64,000 nt of DNA from Bordetella parapertussis (GTDB taxonomy: Bacteria; Pseudomonadota; Gammaproteobacteria; Burkholderiales; Burkholderiaceae_C), in NCBI GenBank assembly GCA_945890735.1, contig CAMDCZ010000001.1:62001-126000 (forward strand), given 5' to 3'. The translations under genes and the position numbers were made by a program. Shown here in pieces: positions 24,323 through 33,025 of the stretch. The notes below the pieces were generated by a model. It was not told where the DNA came from, did no database searches, and saw only the letters and a list, made by a program, of their open reading frames with translations. Positions within the stretch are counted from its first letter, which is position 1; every line of letters starts with the position of its first letter.

Positions 24323-26719
24323 TCACTGACCCTTCGCCAAAGCTTTCCAAGTCGAAACAACACTGTCTGGGTTAAGTGAAATGGATTCAATCCCTTTTGA
24401 GACAAGCCACTGAGCAAAATCCAAATGATCACTGGGGCCTTGTCCACAGATGCCGACATACTTGCCTTGTTGCTGGCAAGCCTCAATCACGCGAGCGAGC
24501 ATGAACAAAACGGCGGGGTCTCGTTCATCAAAGTCGGCCGCCAGGAGAGGCATGCCTGAATCACGATCCAAACCAAGCGTCAGTTGCGTCAGGTCATTTG
24601 ATCCAATAGAAAATCCATCGAAATGAGCCAGAAACTCATTGGCCAAAATCGCGTTGCTAGGCACCTCACACATCATGATCACTTTCAACCCGTTTTCCCC
24701 TCGACGCAAACCGTGAGAGGACAAGCGTTCAATGACACTTTCGGCTTGCCCGAGTGTGCGAACAAAGGGGATCATGATCTGCACATTCGTTAAACCCATT
24801 TCACCTCTGACTCTGAGCAGGGCTTCGCACTCCATGGCAAATGCTTCTTCAAATTCTTTACTCAAGTAGCGAGCAGCGCCCCTGAAACCCAACATGGGAT
24901 TTTCTTCTTCTGGTTCGTATCTGCTCCCACCAATCAACTTTCTGTATTCATTTGATTTGAAATCAGACAAGCGAACAATCACTGGTTTGGGCCAAAACGC
25001 TGCGGCGATGGTCGCGATGCCTTCAGTGACTTTGTCAATAAAAAAAGCCTTGGGGGATGCGTGTCCTCGGGCAATGGATTCAACCGCTTTTTTGAGTTCC
25101 GAATCGATGTGCGGATAATCCAAAATAGCTTTTGGATGCACGCCTATGTTATTGTTGATGATGAATTCCAAGCGCGCCAAACCAACGCCTTTGTTGGGTA
25201 ATTGAGCGAAATCGAAAGCCAAGCCTGGGTTGCCGATATTCATCATCAACTTCGTGGCCAACTCGGGCATCTCTCCACGCTGAACTTCAGAGACTTCTGA
25301 CTCCAGCAATCCATCGTAGATAAAACCAGTATCTCCTTCTGAACAACTGACCGTCACGATAGCGTCTGGTGGCAAAGTGCTGGTGGCATCCCCACAGCCC
25401 ACCACCGCTGGGATCCCTAATTCACGGGCAATGATGGCAGCATGACATGTTCTACCACCACGGTTGGTGACGATGGCACTCGCCCTTTTCATGACCGGCT
25501 CCCAGTTGGGATCGGTCATGTCGGTGACCAAGACATCGCCCACCTTGACCAGATCCATCTCAGCCAAACTGCTGACCAATCGGACGGGGCCGGTACCGAT
25601 TTTTTGACCAATGGCACGACCTTGGGCCAAAACAGTCCCTGTCCCCTTGAGTTGGTAACGCAATTCGGCCTGACCTTTCAATTGGCTCTTGACTGTCTCT
25701 GGGCGCGCTTGAAGGATATAGAGCTTTCCATCATTTCCATCTTTACCCCATTCAATATCCATGGGGCGCCCGTAATGTTTTTCAATGACCATTGCATACT
25801 TTGCGAGCTCAATGACTTCAGTGTCAGAGAGGGAATAACGGTTGCGCAATTCAAGCGGGACTTCGTGGTGAGTGACCAACTTGCCTGTCTTTAAACGATC
25901 CTCGGTTGTTGCAAAGTTCATTTGAATCAATTTGGAGCCTAGCGTCCGACGAACAATGGCTTGCTTGCCGGCAGACAACATCGGTTTATGAACATAGAAC
26001 TCGTCTGGGTTGACTGCACCCTGCACCACAGTCTCACCCAATCCATAACTTGCGGTGATGAAGACAACATCATCAAAGCCAGACTCGGTATCCATCGTGA
26101 ACATGACACCCGCTGTACCCAAATCCGAACGAACCATGCGCTGCACCCCGGCAGACAATGCAACTTGGCCGTGGGCGAAACCCTTGTGCACTCGGTAGCT
26201 GATGGCTCTGTCGTTGTAGAGGGAAGCAAAAACTTCCTTGATCTTCAAAAGAATGTTGTCGATACCGTGAACATTTAAAAAGCTTTCTTGCTGCCCAGCA
26301 AAAGACGCATCTGGCAAATCCTCAGCCGTGGCAGAAGAGCGAACTGCGTAAGATGCAGCTTCATCCTGACCATTGAGAATGAGATAAGCATTGGCAATGT
26401 CTTTGGCCAACTGGTCAGGGAATGGCTGCGCAATGATCCAGTCACGGATTTTTTCACCCGTGGCAGCAAGCTCTTGCAAATTGTCAGTGTCCAAGGCCAT
26501 TAATGCGGCATCAATGCGCTGATCCAATTGCGCATGTTGTAGAAAAATTCTGAACGCATGTGAAGTGGTTGCAAAACCTGAAGGAACACTGACGCCACTG
26601 GGCAACTGGGAAATCATTTCACCGAGGCTGGCATTTTTCCCGCCAACCGACTCGACATCGGTCATTCGCAATTGTTCAAACGGAACCACCAAGGCCGTCG
26701 GGCTGAATAAGGCTGACAT
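24323..26719 (-). CDS. ppsA: Phosphoenolpyruvate synthase
   Basis: 798 residues. It makes PEP from pyruvate and ATP, the entry to gluconeogenesis on lactate, pyruvate or alanine. The N-terminal ATP-grasp domain contains GGKNASLGEM and AVRSSATAEDLPDASFAGQQ; the swivel domain contains the phosphorylated histidine in GGRTCHAAIIAREL; the PEP-binding barrel contains IGSNDLTQLTLGLDRDS. The start is ATG 26719, with TGGAG six bases before it; an upstream TTG is less likely. It is divergent from PSRP, the kinase/phosphorylase that switches PpsA off and on. Confidence 0.97.
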   Translation of the reverse strand: MSALFSPTALVVPFEQLRMTDVESVGGKNASLGEMISQLPSGVSVPSGFATTSHAFRIFLQHAQLDQRIDAALMALDTDNLQELAATGEKIRDWIIAQPFPDQLAKDIANAYLILNGQDEAASYAVRSSATAEDLPDASFAGQQESFLNVHGIDNILLKIKEVFASLYNDRAISYRVHKGFAHGQVALSAGVQRMVRSDLGTAGVMFTMDTESGFDDVVFITASYGLGETVVQGAVNPDEFYVHKPMLSAGKQAIVRRTLGSKLIQMNFATTEDRLKTGKLVTHHEVPLELRNRYSLSDTEVIELAKYAMVIEKHYGRPMDIEWGKDGNDGKLYILQARPETVKSQLKGQAELRYQLKGTGTVLAQGRAIGQKIGTGPVRLVSSLAEMDLVKVGDVLVTDMTDPNWEPVMKRASAIVTNRGGRTCHAAIIARELGIPAVVGCGDATSTLPPDAIVTVSCSEGDTGFIYDGLLESEVSEVQRGEMPELATKLMMNIGNPGLAFDFAQLPNKGVGLARLEFIINNNIGVHPKAILDYPHIDSELKKAVESIARGHASPKAFFIDKVTEGIATIAAAFWPKPVIVRLSDFKSNEYRKLIGGSRYEPEEENPMLGFRGAARYLSKEFEEAFAMECEALLRVRGEMGLTNVQIMIPFVRTLGQAESVIERLSSHGLRRGENGLKVIMMCEVPSNAILANEFLAHFDGFSIGSNDLTQLTLGLDRDSGMPLLAADFDERDPAVLFMLARVIEACQQQGKYVGICGQGPSDHLDFAQWLVSKGIESISLNPDSVVSTWKALAKGQ

Positions 26720-26782
26720 AAAAAACTCCAAAAGTTGAATGGGGGAACATGCGAAGCCAGCGCAAAAGAGACTTCGCAGAAA

Positions 26783-26845
26783 ATGTGCGTGTGCTTGGGT
26801 GCTTTATTGAAGTTGTTTTTGGCACAAAATGGATCACACGCACAT
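26783..26845. promoter_or_regulatory. 11-bp inverted repeat between ppsA and its regulator gene
   Basis: ATGTGCGTGTG (26783-26793) and CACACGCACAT (26835-26845) are perfect inverted copies 41 bp apart in the divergent ppsA-PSRP promoter region. They may be paired binding sites for one regulator acting on both genes, or the arms of a long RNA hairpin. A smaller inverted repeat, AGCCTA-TTT-TAGGCT, lies at 26863-26877. Confidence 0.6.
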
Positions 26846-26907
26846 GTTGTAATGAGGTGAATAGCCTATTTTAGGCTTCATTTCTTTTCAATTGACCTGG
26901 ATATGGC

Positions 26908-27729
26908 ATGCCCAACAGAACCGTTTTTTTCGTCTCCGATGGAACCGGCATCACTGCTGAAACATTTGGAAACGCTATTTTGGCGCAATTCGAAATGCAA
27001 CCAAGGCATGTTCGACTGCCCTTCATCGATTCAGTCCAAAAAGCGCACCAAGCGGTTGACCAAATCAATGCGGTATTTCGCCATGAAGGCGTTAAACCTA
27101 TCGTGTTCACAACCTTGGCAAAAGAAGAGGTCTTGAATGTATTGACGGAGAACTGTCAGGCCGTTTTACTCGACATGTTCAGTACCTTTGTGAAGCCTCT
27201 GGAGTTGGAATTTGGCATCAAATCAAACCACCGCATAGGACGGTTTTCAGACATCAGTAAAAGCCGCGCTTACCATGATCGGATTGAAGCGATCAATTTC
27301 AGCTTGGCCCATGATGATGGCCAAAAAAATGCCGACTTGGATAAGTCTGATGTCATTTTGGTGGGTGTGAGTCGCAGCGGCAAAACACCCACCAGCTTGT
27401 ATTTGGCCATGCAGCATGGCTTGAAAGCATCCAACTACCCTCTCATTCCTGAAGATTTCGAGCGTCAGCAATTGCCGTCAGCGTTGTTACCTTACTTGGA
27501 TAAAGTATTTGGCCTGACCATTTTGCCTGAACGACTCAGCGAAATACGCAATGAGCGCAGGCCGAACTCCAAATACGCCAGTTTGGCCAATTGCCAGCAT
27601 GAAGTTCATGAGGGTGAGTCAATGATGCGTCGCTATGGCATCCGATGGCTATCCACAACGACCAAAAGCATCGAAGAAATCGCAACCACCATACTGCAAG
27701 AAATCAGCCCAGAAAGACTGATCTATTGA
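26908..27729 (+). CDS. PEP synthase regulatory protein (bifunctional kinase/pyrophosphorylase)
   Basis: 273 residues of the DUF299 / PSRP family. It inactivates PpsA by ADP-dependent threonine phosphorylation and reactivates it by phosphate-dependent removal. The N-terminus TVFFVSDGTGITAETFG and the P-loop GVSRSGKTPTSLYLA are diagnostic. The gene lies back-to-back with ppsA, its expected target. The start is ATG 26908; another ATG at 26903 is in a different frame. No strong ribosome binding site is visible. It converges on a GlcG-like gene. Confidence 0.94.
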   Translation: MPNRTVFFVSDGTGITAETFGNAILAQFEMQPRHVRLPFIDSVQKAHQAVDQINAVFRHEGVKPIVFTTLAKEEVLNVLTENCQAVLLDMFSTFVKPLELEFGIKSNHRIGRFSDISKSRAYHDRIEAINFSLAHDDGQKNADLDKSDVILVGVSRSGKTPTSLYLAMQHGLKASNYPLIPEDFERQQLPSALLPYLDKVFGLTILPERLSEIRNERRPNSKYASLANCQHEVHEGESMMRRYGIRWLSTTTKSIEEIATTILQEISPERLIY

Positions 27730-27743
27730 GACAGCGGGCTTTA

Positions 27744-28148
27744 TCAGCCAAGCGCAGCGATACCGGCTTTGGCTATTTGTGCATCCTCGTTGGATTTCAC
27801 GCCGCTGACACCTACCGCCCCAATCACTTGCCCATCTTTAAGGATCGGCACGCCGCCCTCTAACAAGCCTTTGAGCTCAGGTGCACTCAGGAAAGACTGG
27901 CGCCCAGTGTTGACCATGTCTTCATAGATTTTGCTTTCGCGGCGGCCCAATGCGGCTGTGTGCGCCTTGGCTGGGGCAATATGAGCAGATATCGGTGCTG
28001 CACCATCCATGCGGTTGAGCCACAGCAAGTGACCACCATCATCCACGATGGCAATGGTCACTGCCCAATGGTGTTTGGTGGCCTCGGTTTCAGCAGCAGC
28101 TGCAATCAATTGGACATCAGCAGACTGTAAATAGTATTTAGTTTTCAT
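27744..28148 (-). CDS. GlcG/HbpS-like protein (DUF336)
   Basis: 134 residues, the exact size of E. coli GlcG, starting MKTKYYL. The motifs VDDGGHLLWLNRMDGA, KAHTAALGRRES and GGVPILKDGQVIGAVGVSG are typical. Family members bind heme or cobalamin-like ligands or sit in glycolate operons with no agreed function. No glycolate oxidase genes are nearby. An open frame extends upstream to 28205, but the residues there do not fit the family, so I use the internal ATG. Confidence 0.85.
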   Translation of the reverse strand: MKTKYYLQSADVQLIAAAAETEATKHHWAVTIAIVDDGGHLLWLNRMDGAAPISAHIAPAKAHTAALGRRESKIYEDMVNTGRQSFLSAPELKGLLEGGVPILKDGQVIGAVGVSGVKSNEDAQIAKAGIAALG

Positions 28149-28321
28149 TTTAGGTTTGGATTTTGCACATGACGGCAAGAGCATAGCTTGAAAATCAGTG
28201 GCCACCAGTCATGGACTTGACAGAGAAGCCCTCAATCTGCTGATGGGCTTACAAAACCACGGATTGGCTTGAATTCGTTAGAATGAAACCCACATGTAAT
28301 CGTATCCAAAGGGAGTTACAC

Positions 28322-29014
28322 ATGACCGATCAAACACACACCATTGCCTACCCTCAGGCAATAACGAACGCCCAAGAACGCAATAAAGTTCTTCGCAATA
28401 CTTATTGGCTCTTAGCCCTGACCATGCTCCCAACCGTTTTAGGCGCTTGGTTTGGCGTTGCCTCCGGCATCAGTTATGCCTTGTCGGGTGGACTTGGACT
28501 GATTGTCTTTCTCGCTGGGGCATTCGGGTTTGTATTTGCCATTGAAAAAACCAAACACTCATCCAAAGGAGTTTTTGTCCTGTTGGCCTTTACCTTCTTC
28601 ATGGGACTGATGCTCTCGAGATTGATCGCAATGGTTTTGGGCTTCAAAAACGGTACCGAATTGGTGATGACCGCATTTGGTGGAACTGCAGGTGTTTTCT
28701 TCCTCATGGCCAGTTTGGCAAGTGTGATCAAGCGCGATTTATCCAGCATGGGTAAATGGCTGTTCATCGGAGCAATTGTTTTGATGGTTGGAAGCATCAT
28801 CAATGTTTTTGTAGGCTCTTCGGCCGGCATGATGGCCATCTCTATGCTCGCCATTGGCATTTTCAGCGCCTACATGCTCTACGACATCAAACAGATCATC
28901 GACGGTGGTGAAACCAACTACATCAGTGCCACGATGGCACTCTACATGGACTTGATCAATGTGTTCCAAAGCCTGTTGATGCTTTTGGGCTTGATGGGTG
29001 GCGAGAGAGATTAA
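28322..29014 (+). CDS. Bax inhibitor-1/YccA-family membrane protein
   Basis: 230 residues with about seven membrane-spanning segments (the first near 30-50, the last near 205-225) and the family's C-terminal pattern YDIKQIIDGGETNYISATMALYMD. In E. coli the relative YccA interacts with FtsH/HflKC; the function of this copy is not shown. AGGGAG lies before ATG 28322; an in-frame ATG further upstream at 28283 lacks one. The gene stands alone and ends in a clear terminator. Confidence 0.9.
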   Translation: MTDQTHTIAYPQAITNAQERNKVLRNTYWLLALTMLPTVLGAWFGVASGISYALSGGLGLIVFLAGAFGFVFAIEKTKHSSKGVFVLLAFTFFMGLMLSRLIAMVLGFKNGTELVMTAFGGTAGVFFLMASLASVIKRDLSSMGKWLFIGAIVLMVGSIINVFVGSSAGMMAISMLAIGIFSAYMLYDIKQIIDGGETNYISATMALYMDLINVFQSLLMLLGLMGGERD

Positions 29015-29033
29015 CCCTTTTCCCGTCCAAACC

Positions 29034-29056
29034 AAAGACCCTTCGGGGTCTTTTTT
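29034..29056 (+). terminator. Terminator after the YccA-type gene
   Basis: AAAGACCC (29034-29041) and GGGTCTTT pair around a stable TTCG tetraloop, followed by a T-run to 29056. It overlaps the end of rlmD on the other strand, which has a weaker T-tract in its own direction. Confidence 0.85.
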
Positions 29057-30450
29057 CATGCCCGCTCAAAAACTGCCATGCTCTCTACATGCGCAGTATG
29101 GGGAAACATATTGATCACACCTGCTGAAAGACAGCGGTAACCAGCTTGGTGGACCAACAGATCCGCGTCACGCGCAAGGGTGGCGGGATTACAGCTGACA
29201 TAAACAATACGCGACGGTGCCTGCCAATGGGGTGCTTGCTCGATGGCATTGCAGAGTGCTTTGACAAGGGCAAATGCTCCCTCCCTGGGCGGGTCGATCA
29301 ACCATTTGGTCGCAGGTAGAAATGCCATCAACTTGTCGGCATCCATTTCGAAAAGATTCATTGGTAAAAACGTGACGGGGCACAGTTGATGCACTCCCCT
29401 TTGATTCAGCCGCATTTGACTGTTCAAGGAAGCGTTATGAGCAGCCCAATCCAAAAGTGCTTGACTACCTTCGACACCTAATACCGAGCGGGCTTGCGTT
29501 GCCATCGGCAAGGTGAAATTACCCAAACCACAAAACCAATCTATCAACTGGTCATTGCTGTCTATAGCCAAGTGATTGATGGCACGAACGACCAAAGCCT
29601 GGTTGATCTCGGGGTTGACTTGGGTAAAGTCAGTGGGTCGAAATTGCATGGTCAAGTCGAACTGCTTCAGCGAATACGACAGCACTTGACTGTCAGTCGG
29701 GTCCAGCAACGCGATTGAATCAGGGCCACTGGGTTGCAGCCACCACTGAACATGGTGTTCTTCTCCAAACTGTGACAACAACTGCTTGTCCTTCACAGAA
29801 AGTGACTGAAGATGCCGAAGAACCAATGCAGTGACTGAATCGCCACAGGCCAATTCAATTTGAGGGCAAGTTTCTTTGGCGTCCAAACTTCCAATCAATT
29901 CTCTCAAGGGCATGAGTAACTGACTCACATGGACGGGCAATACCTCGCAACGCTCCATATCCGCGACAAAAGGGCTTTTACGTTCATGAAAGCCAATCAG
30001 AACCTTGTCTTTTTTTCGAACAAACTTCACGGAGAACCTTGCGCGGTAACGGTAGCCCCAAGCTGGACCTTGCAAGGGGCGATTGATGTGCTCAGGTTTG
30101 ACCTTGCCTAGGTGCCACAAGTTATCCTCTAACACGCGCTGCTTGACGGCCACTTGTCCATACTCATTGAGATGCTGCATTTTGCAACCACCGCAGGCAC
30201 CGGGATGCCACCCAAAGTGGATGCATTGCGGAGTGACGCGCTGGGATGATGCATGGTGGATCTGGCGCAGACTCCCCTTCTCCCAGTTGTTCTTTTTGCG
30301 GTGGATATTGGCACTGACTGTTTCAAAAGGAAGAGCCCCATCAATAAAGACGACTTTTCCATCGCTGCTGTGTGCAATGCCTTGTGCATCGATGTCCATT
30401 GATTCAACAAGGAAGCAGTTGGGGCCGCGCAGAGACTGGTCTTCAGACAT
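29056..30450 (-). CDS. rlmD: 23S rRNA (uracil-1939-C5)-methyltransferase
   Basis: 464 residues. RlmD (RumA) uses SAM to methylate U1939 of 23S rRNA. An N-terminal TRAM domain (about 10-75) is followed by iron-sulfur cysteines in HPGACGGCKMQ and MERCEVLP, then the methyltransferase domain with DWFCGLGNFTLP and the catalytic cysteine in YVSCNPATLARD. It begins only 23 bp after nlpD, where related genomes carry rpoS. Confidence 0.94.
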   Translation of the reverse strand: MSEDQSLRGPNCFLVESMDIDAQGIAHSSDGKVVFIDGALPFETVSANIHRKKNNWEKGSLRQIHHASSQRVTPQCIHFGWHPGACGGCKMQHLNEYGQVAVKQRVLEDNLWHLGKVKPEHINRPLQGPAWGYRYRARFSVKFVRKKDKVLIGFHERKSPFVADMERCEVLPVHVSQLLMPLRELIGSLDAKETCPQIELACGDSVTALVLRHLQSLSVKDKQLLSQFGEEHHVQWWLQPSGPDSIALLDPTDSQVLSYSLKQFDLTMQFRPTDFTQVNPEINQALVVRAINHLAIDSNDQLIDWFCGLGNFTLPMATQARSVLGVEGSQALLDWAAHNASLNSQMRLNQRGVHQLCPVTFLPMNLFEMDADKLMAFLPATKWLIDPPREGAFALVKALCNAIEQAPHWQAPSRIVYVSCNPATLARDADLLVHQAGYRCLSAGVINMFPHTAHVESMAVFERA

Positions 30451-30473
30451 GTTGACTGGGCATTGAGAAAGTA

Positions 30474-31355
30474 TCAGCGGGGAGGCAATAGCTTGACAGG
30501 ATCCACTGGTTTGCCAGATTTTCGAATTTCAAAATGGAGCTTGACTTGGTCTGCATCACTGTTACCCATTTCAGCAATTTTTTGACCGCGCTTGACCAGC
30601 TGATCTTCCTTGACCGAAATGGTTTGATTGTGCGCATATGCAGTCAAGTAAGTATTGTTATGTTTAAGTATCACCAAGTTGCCATACCCTCGCAGACCAG
30701 AGCCTGCATAAACCACCCGACCATCAGCGGACGCAAAAATGGGATCGCCCGACTTGCCGGAAATGTCTATACCCTTGTTTTTGGAATCATCAAACACTGA
30801 CATCACATTGCCCTGGGCAGGCCATGCAAAAGGCAAGCTCTCATCAGAAACATCGGGGGGGAAAGCGGCTTGTGGTGAACCAGTTGGGTTGGCAGTAGCA
30901 GCCTTGCTTTCAGTCGGCGCAGGTGACACTTTGCTTGGCGGTGCAACAGGATTCACCACCACTTCTTCTTTGCCCAGTTCACTGACAGGAGGCGCTACCC
31001 GAAGGACTTGCCCCACTTCTATGACATTGGGGTTATCGAGTGCGTTCCAGCGCATCACGTCACGCCAATTTTGACCATGGTCCAGACCAATTCGAATCAA
31101 TGTGTCGCCTGGTTTGACGGTGTAGAAGTCTGACTTAGGCCCAACATCAGAGGCAGTGGAGGAACTTGCAGGCTTGGCTTCGAGAGCGGTTTTTTCTGGT
31201 GGTTTGGAAGGTGATGCTGATTTGGATTTACCCCTGTCTTCAACCGGCGCAGGCATGCTTCTGCCCGCACTGATACAAGCTGACAAAAGAGAAAAAACGA
31301 GCAAATAGAGCGGGAGCAAAACCGAAAGTCGAAGGCGCGTCATGGAAAATTTCAT
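30474..31355 (-). CDS. nlpD: NlpD-type lipoprotein with LysM and M23 domains
   Basis: 293 residues. A lipoprotein signal ends in the lipobox LLSAC (Cys27), placing it in the envelope. A LysM peptidoglycan-binding domain (about 75-122, YTVKPGDTLIRIGLDHGQNW) and a C-terminal M23/LytM domain (about 185-293, DISGKSGDPIFASADGRVVYAG) follow. The LytM domain lacks the usual His-x-x-x-Asp zinc site, as NlpD does, so it probably activates an amidase and is not itself an enzyme. Its ATG follows the pcm stop directly. Confidence 0.93.
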   Translation of the reverse strand: MKFSMTRLRLSVLLPLYLLVFSLLSACISAGRSMPAPVEDRGKSKSASPSKPPEKTALEAKPASSSTASDVGPKSDFYTVKPGDTLIRIGLDHGQNWRDVMRWNALDNPNVIEVGQVLRVAPPVSELGKEEVVVNPVAPPSKVSPAPTESKAATANPTGSPQAAFPPDVSDESLPFAWPAQGNVMSVFDDSKNKGIDISGKSGDPIFASADGRVVYAGSGLRGYGNLVILKHNNTYLTAYAHNQTISVKEDQLVKRGQKIAEMGNSDADQVKLHFEIRKSGKPVDPVKLLPPR

Positions 31356-32156
31356 TCAGATCACCCCGGATTTTAGAGGGACAAAATGCACAGGTTCCAA
31401 GACACTTCGGCTCAAACCAGTGGGGGTTTTATCGATCACCACCAGACTTTGCTGACCATTTGCCATGGCCATCGGAGCCACAATCCGCCCACCCATGTCC
31501 AATTGATCTGTCCAAGCTTGGGGAATCGCATCCCCGCCTGCAGCAGCAATGATGCCAGCGTATGGGGCGCAATCAGCGTACCCTAACATGCCGTCTCCCA
31601 AAAGCAAATGCAAATTGGGCAGGCGCATGGGGCGTAAATTTTCCCTGGCTTTGAGGTGTAACCCTTGAATCCGTTCAATGCTGTACACCTCCTTTGAAAC
31701 CAAACTGAGCAGCGCGGCTTGATACCCGCAGCCAGTGCCAATCTCAAGCACTCGACCTAACTTGCCGGTGATTTTCAGATTGCGCCCCTGCCTCAACAAC
31801 TCAATCATCCGGGCAACCACATTGGGCTTGGAAATGGTTTGACCAAATCCGATCGGCAAACTGGTGTCTTCGTATGCCTGATTGACCAAGGCACTGTCAA
31901 TGAACCGATGACGCTCGATTTTCTCCAAGGCTGAAAGCAGCATGGGGTCTTCCACCCCTTGGTCCATTAACTTGCTGACCATGCGTTGACGAACCGCGGA
32001 TGAATCTAAGCCAAACCCTGAAGCGGATGGCTGGGTCAGTGGTTCTTTGGCACGCGCATTCAGCTGCTCTGACCATGTTTTGGAAGACAGTGGCGGTTTT
32101 TGCACCTTAGGCGCTGGATTGTCTAACTTCGCAGGAAAGCTAGGGCGTGGCTTCAT
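31356..32156 (-). CDS. pcm: Protein-L-isoaspartate O-methyltransferase
   Basis: 266 residues. It repairs isoaspartyl damage in aged proteins with SAM. The catalytic domain (about 75-266) shows DTSLPIGFGQTISKP and the SAM-binding motif VLEIGTGCGYQAALL. A 70-residue N-terminal extension, proline-rich and basic, is absent from the 208-residue E. coli enzyme. Its ATG overlaps the surE stop by four bases, the conserved surE-pcm-nlpD order. Confidence 0.93.
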   Translation of the reverse strand: MKPRPSFPAKLDNPAPKVQKPPLSSKTWSEQLNARAKEPLTQPSASGFGLDSSAVRQRMVSKLMDQGVEDPMLLSALEKIERHRFIDSALVNQAYEDTSLPIGFGQTISKPNVVARMIELLRQGRNLKITGKLGRVLEIGTGCGYQAALLSLVSKEVYSIERIQGLHLKARENLRPMRLPNLHLLLGDGMLGYADCAPYAGIIAAAGGDAIPQAWTDQLDMGGRIVAPMAMANGQQSLVVIDKTPTGLSRSVLEPVHFVPLKSGVI

Positions 32157-32917
32157 GCCGTCTCATTCCAAACGGATTGGGAATCGCGCCAAAAAGGCAA
32201 CGCATCATGGTCTGTCAAGTCAACTTGAAGAGGTGTCAAAGAAACATGGCCTTGAGAAGTGGCGTAGAAGTCTGTGTCGTGCGCCTCATCTTTGGCTGCA
32301 CCAGCACTGCCGATCCAGTACATGGTTTCACCCCTGGGATTTTCTTGTGTGATGAAAGATTTGGCAGGGTGGCGCCGGCCGAGTCGAGTCAACTTGATCT
32401 CGCCCATTTGAGACAAGGGACGGTTCGGAATATTGACATTGACCAGCCAGGGCGCTGCTTTGATGGCATTGTCATTCATCAGCGTGGTGACAAGCATCCT
32501 CGCTTTTTCAGCCGCCGCATCCAAATGGGTCCAGCCACGCTCAACCTGGCTGAATGCAATGGCCGGTATGCCCATCAAAAACCCTTCCATGGCGGCTCCC
32601 ACTGTTCCAGAATAAATGGTGTCATCTCCCATATTGGCACCATTGTTGATACCTGAGACGATCAAATCAGGTTGGTAATTCAGATACCCAGTGAGTGCAA
32701 TATGGACACAATCTGCGGGCGTACCAGTCATGTACTTGAACCCATTTTCTGCTTGACGGATATAGAGCGGCGCGTTGAGCGTCAGTGCGTTGGACTTGGC
32801 GCTGTTGTTGTGTTCAGGCGCAATCACTTCAACCTGAGCTATATTTTTGAGTGATTCGTACAAGGCGATAATGCCTGGGGCCAGATATCCGTCGTCATTG
32901 CAAATCAAAATTCTCAT
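32153..32917 (-). CDS. surE: 5'/3'-nucleotidase SurE
   Basis: 254-residue metal-dependent phosphatase acting on nucleoside monophosphates and short polyphosphate, linked to stress survival. The family opening MRILICNDDGYLAPGI carries the metal-binding Asp pair, and SGINNGANMGDDTIYSGTVG is the second signature. The start is ATG 32917, since GGA lies at a better distance from it than from the ATG at 32923. It is the first gene of surE-pcm-nlpD and is divergent from a quinone oxidoreductase gene. Confidence 0.95.
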   Translation of the reverse strand: MRILICNDDGYLAPGIIALYESLKNIAQVEVIAPEHNNSAKSNALTLNAPLYIRQAENGFKYMTGTPADCVHIALTGYLNYQPDLIVSGINNGANMGDDTIYSGTVGAAMEGFLMGIPAIAFSQVERGWTHLDAAAEKARMLVTTLMNDNAIKAAPWLVNVNIPNRPLSQMGEIKLTRLGRRHPAKSFITQENPRGETMYWIGSAGAAKDEAHDTDFYATSQGHVSLTPLQVDLTDHDALPFWRDSQSVWNETA

Positions 32918-33025
32918 GAACATTCCATCTAAAAAGCCATTGTAGTTTGACTGCCCCTTTGGCCAGCGCCTTCGACAGGTTCGACGATACTCAATTTTTT
33001 ATGCATTTTTTTCGAGGAAACCCAT

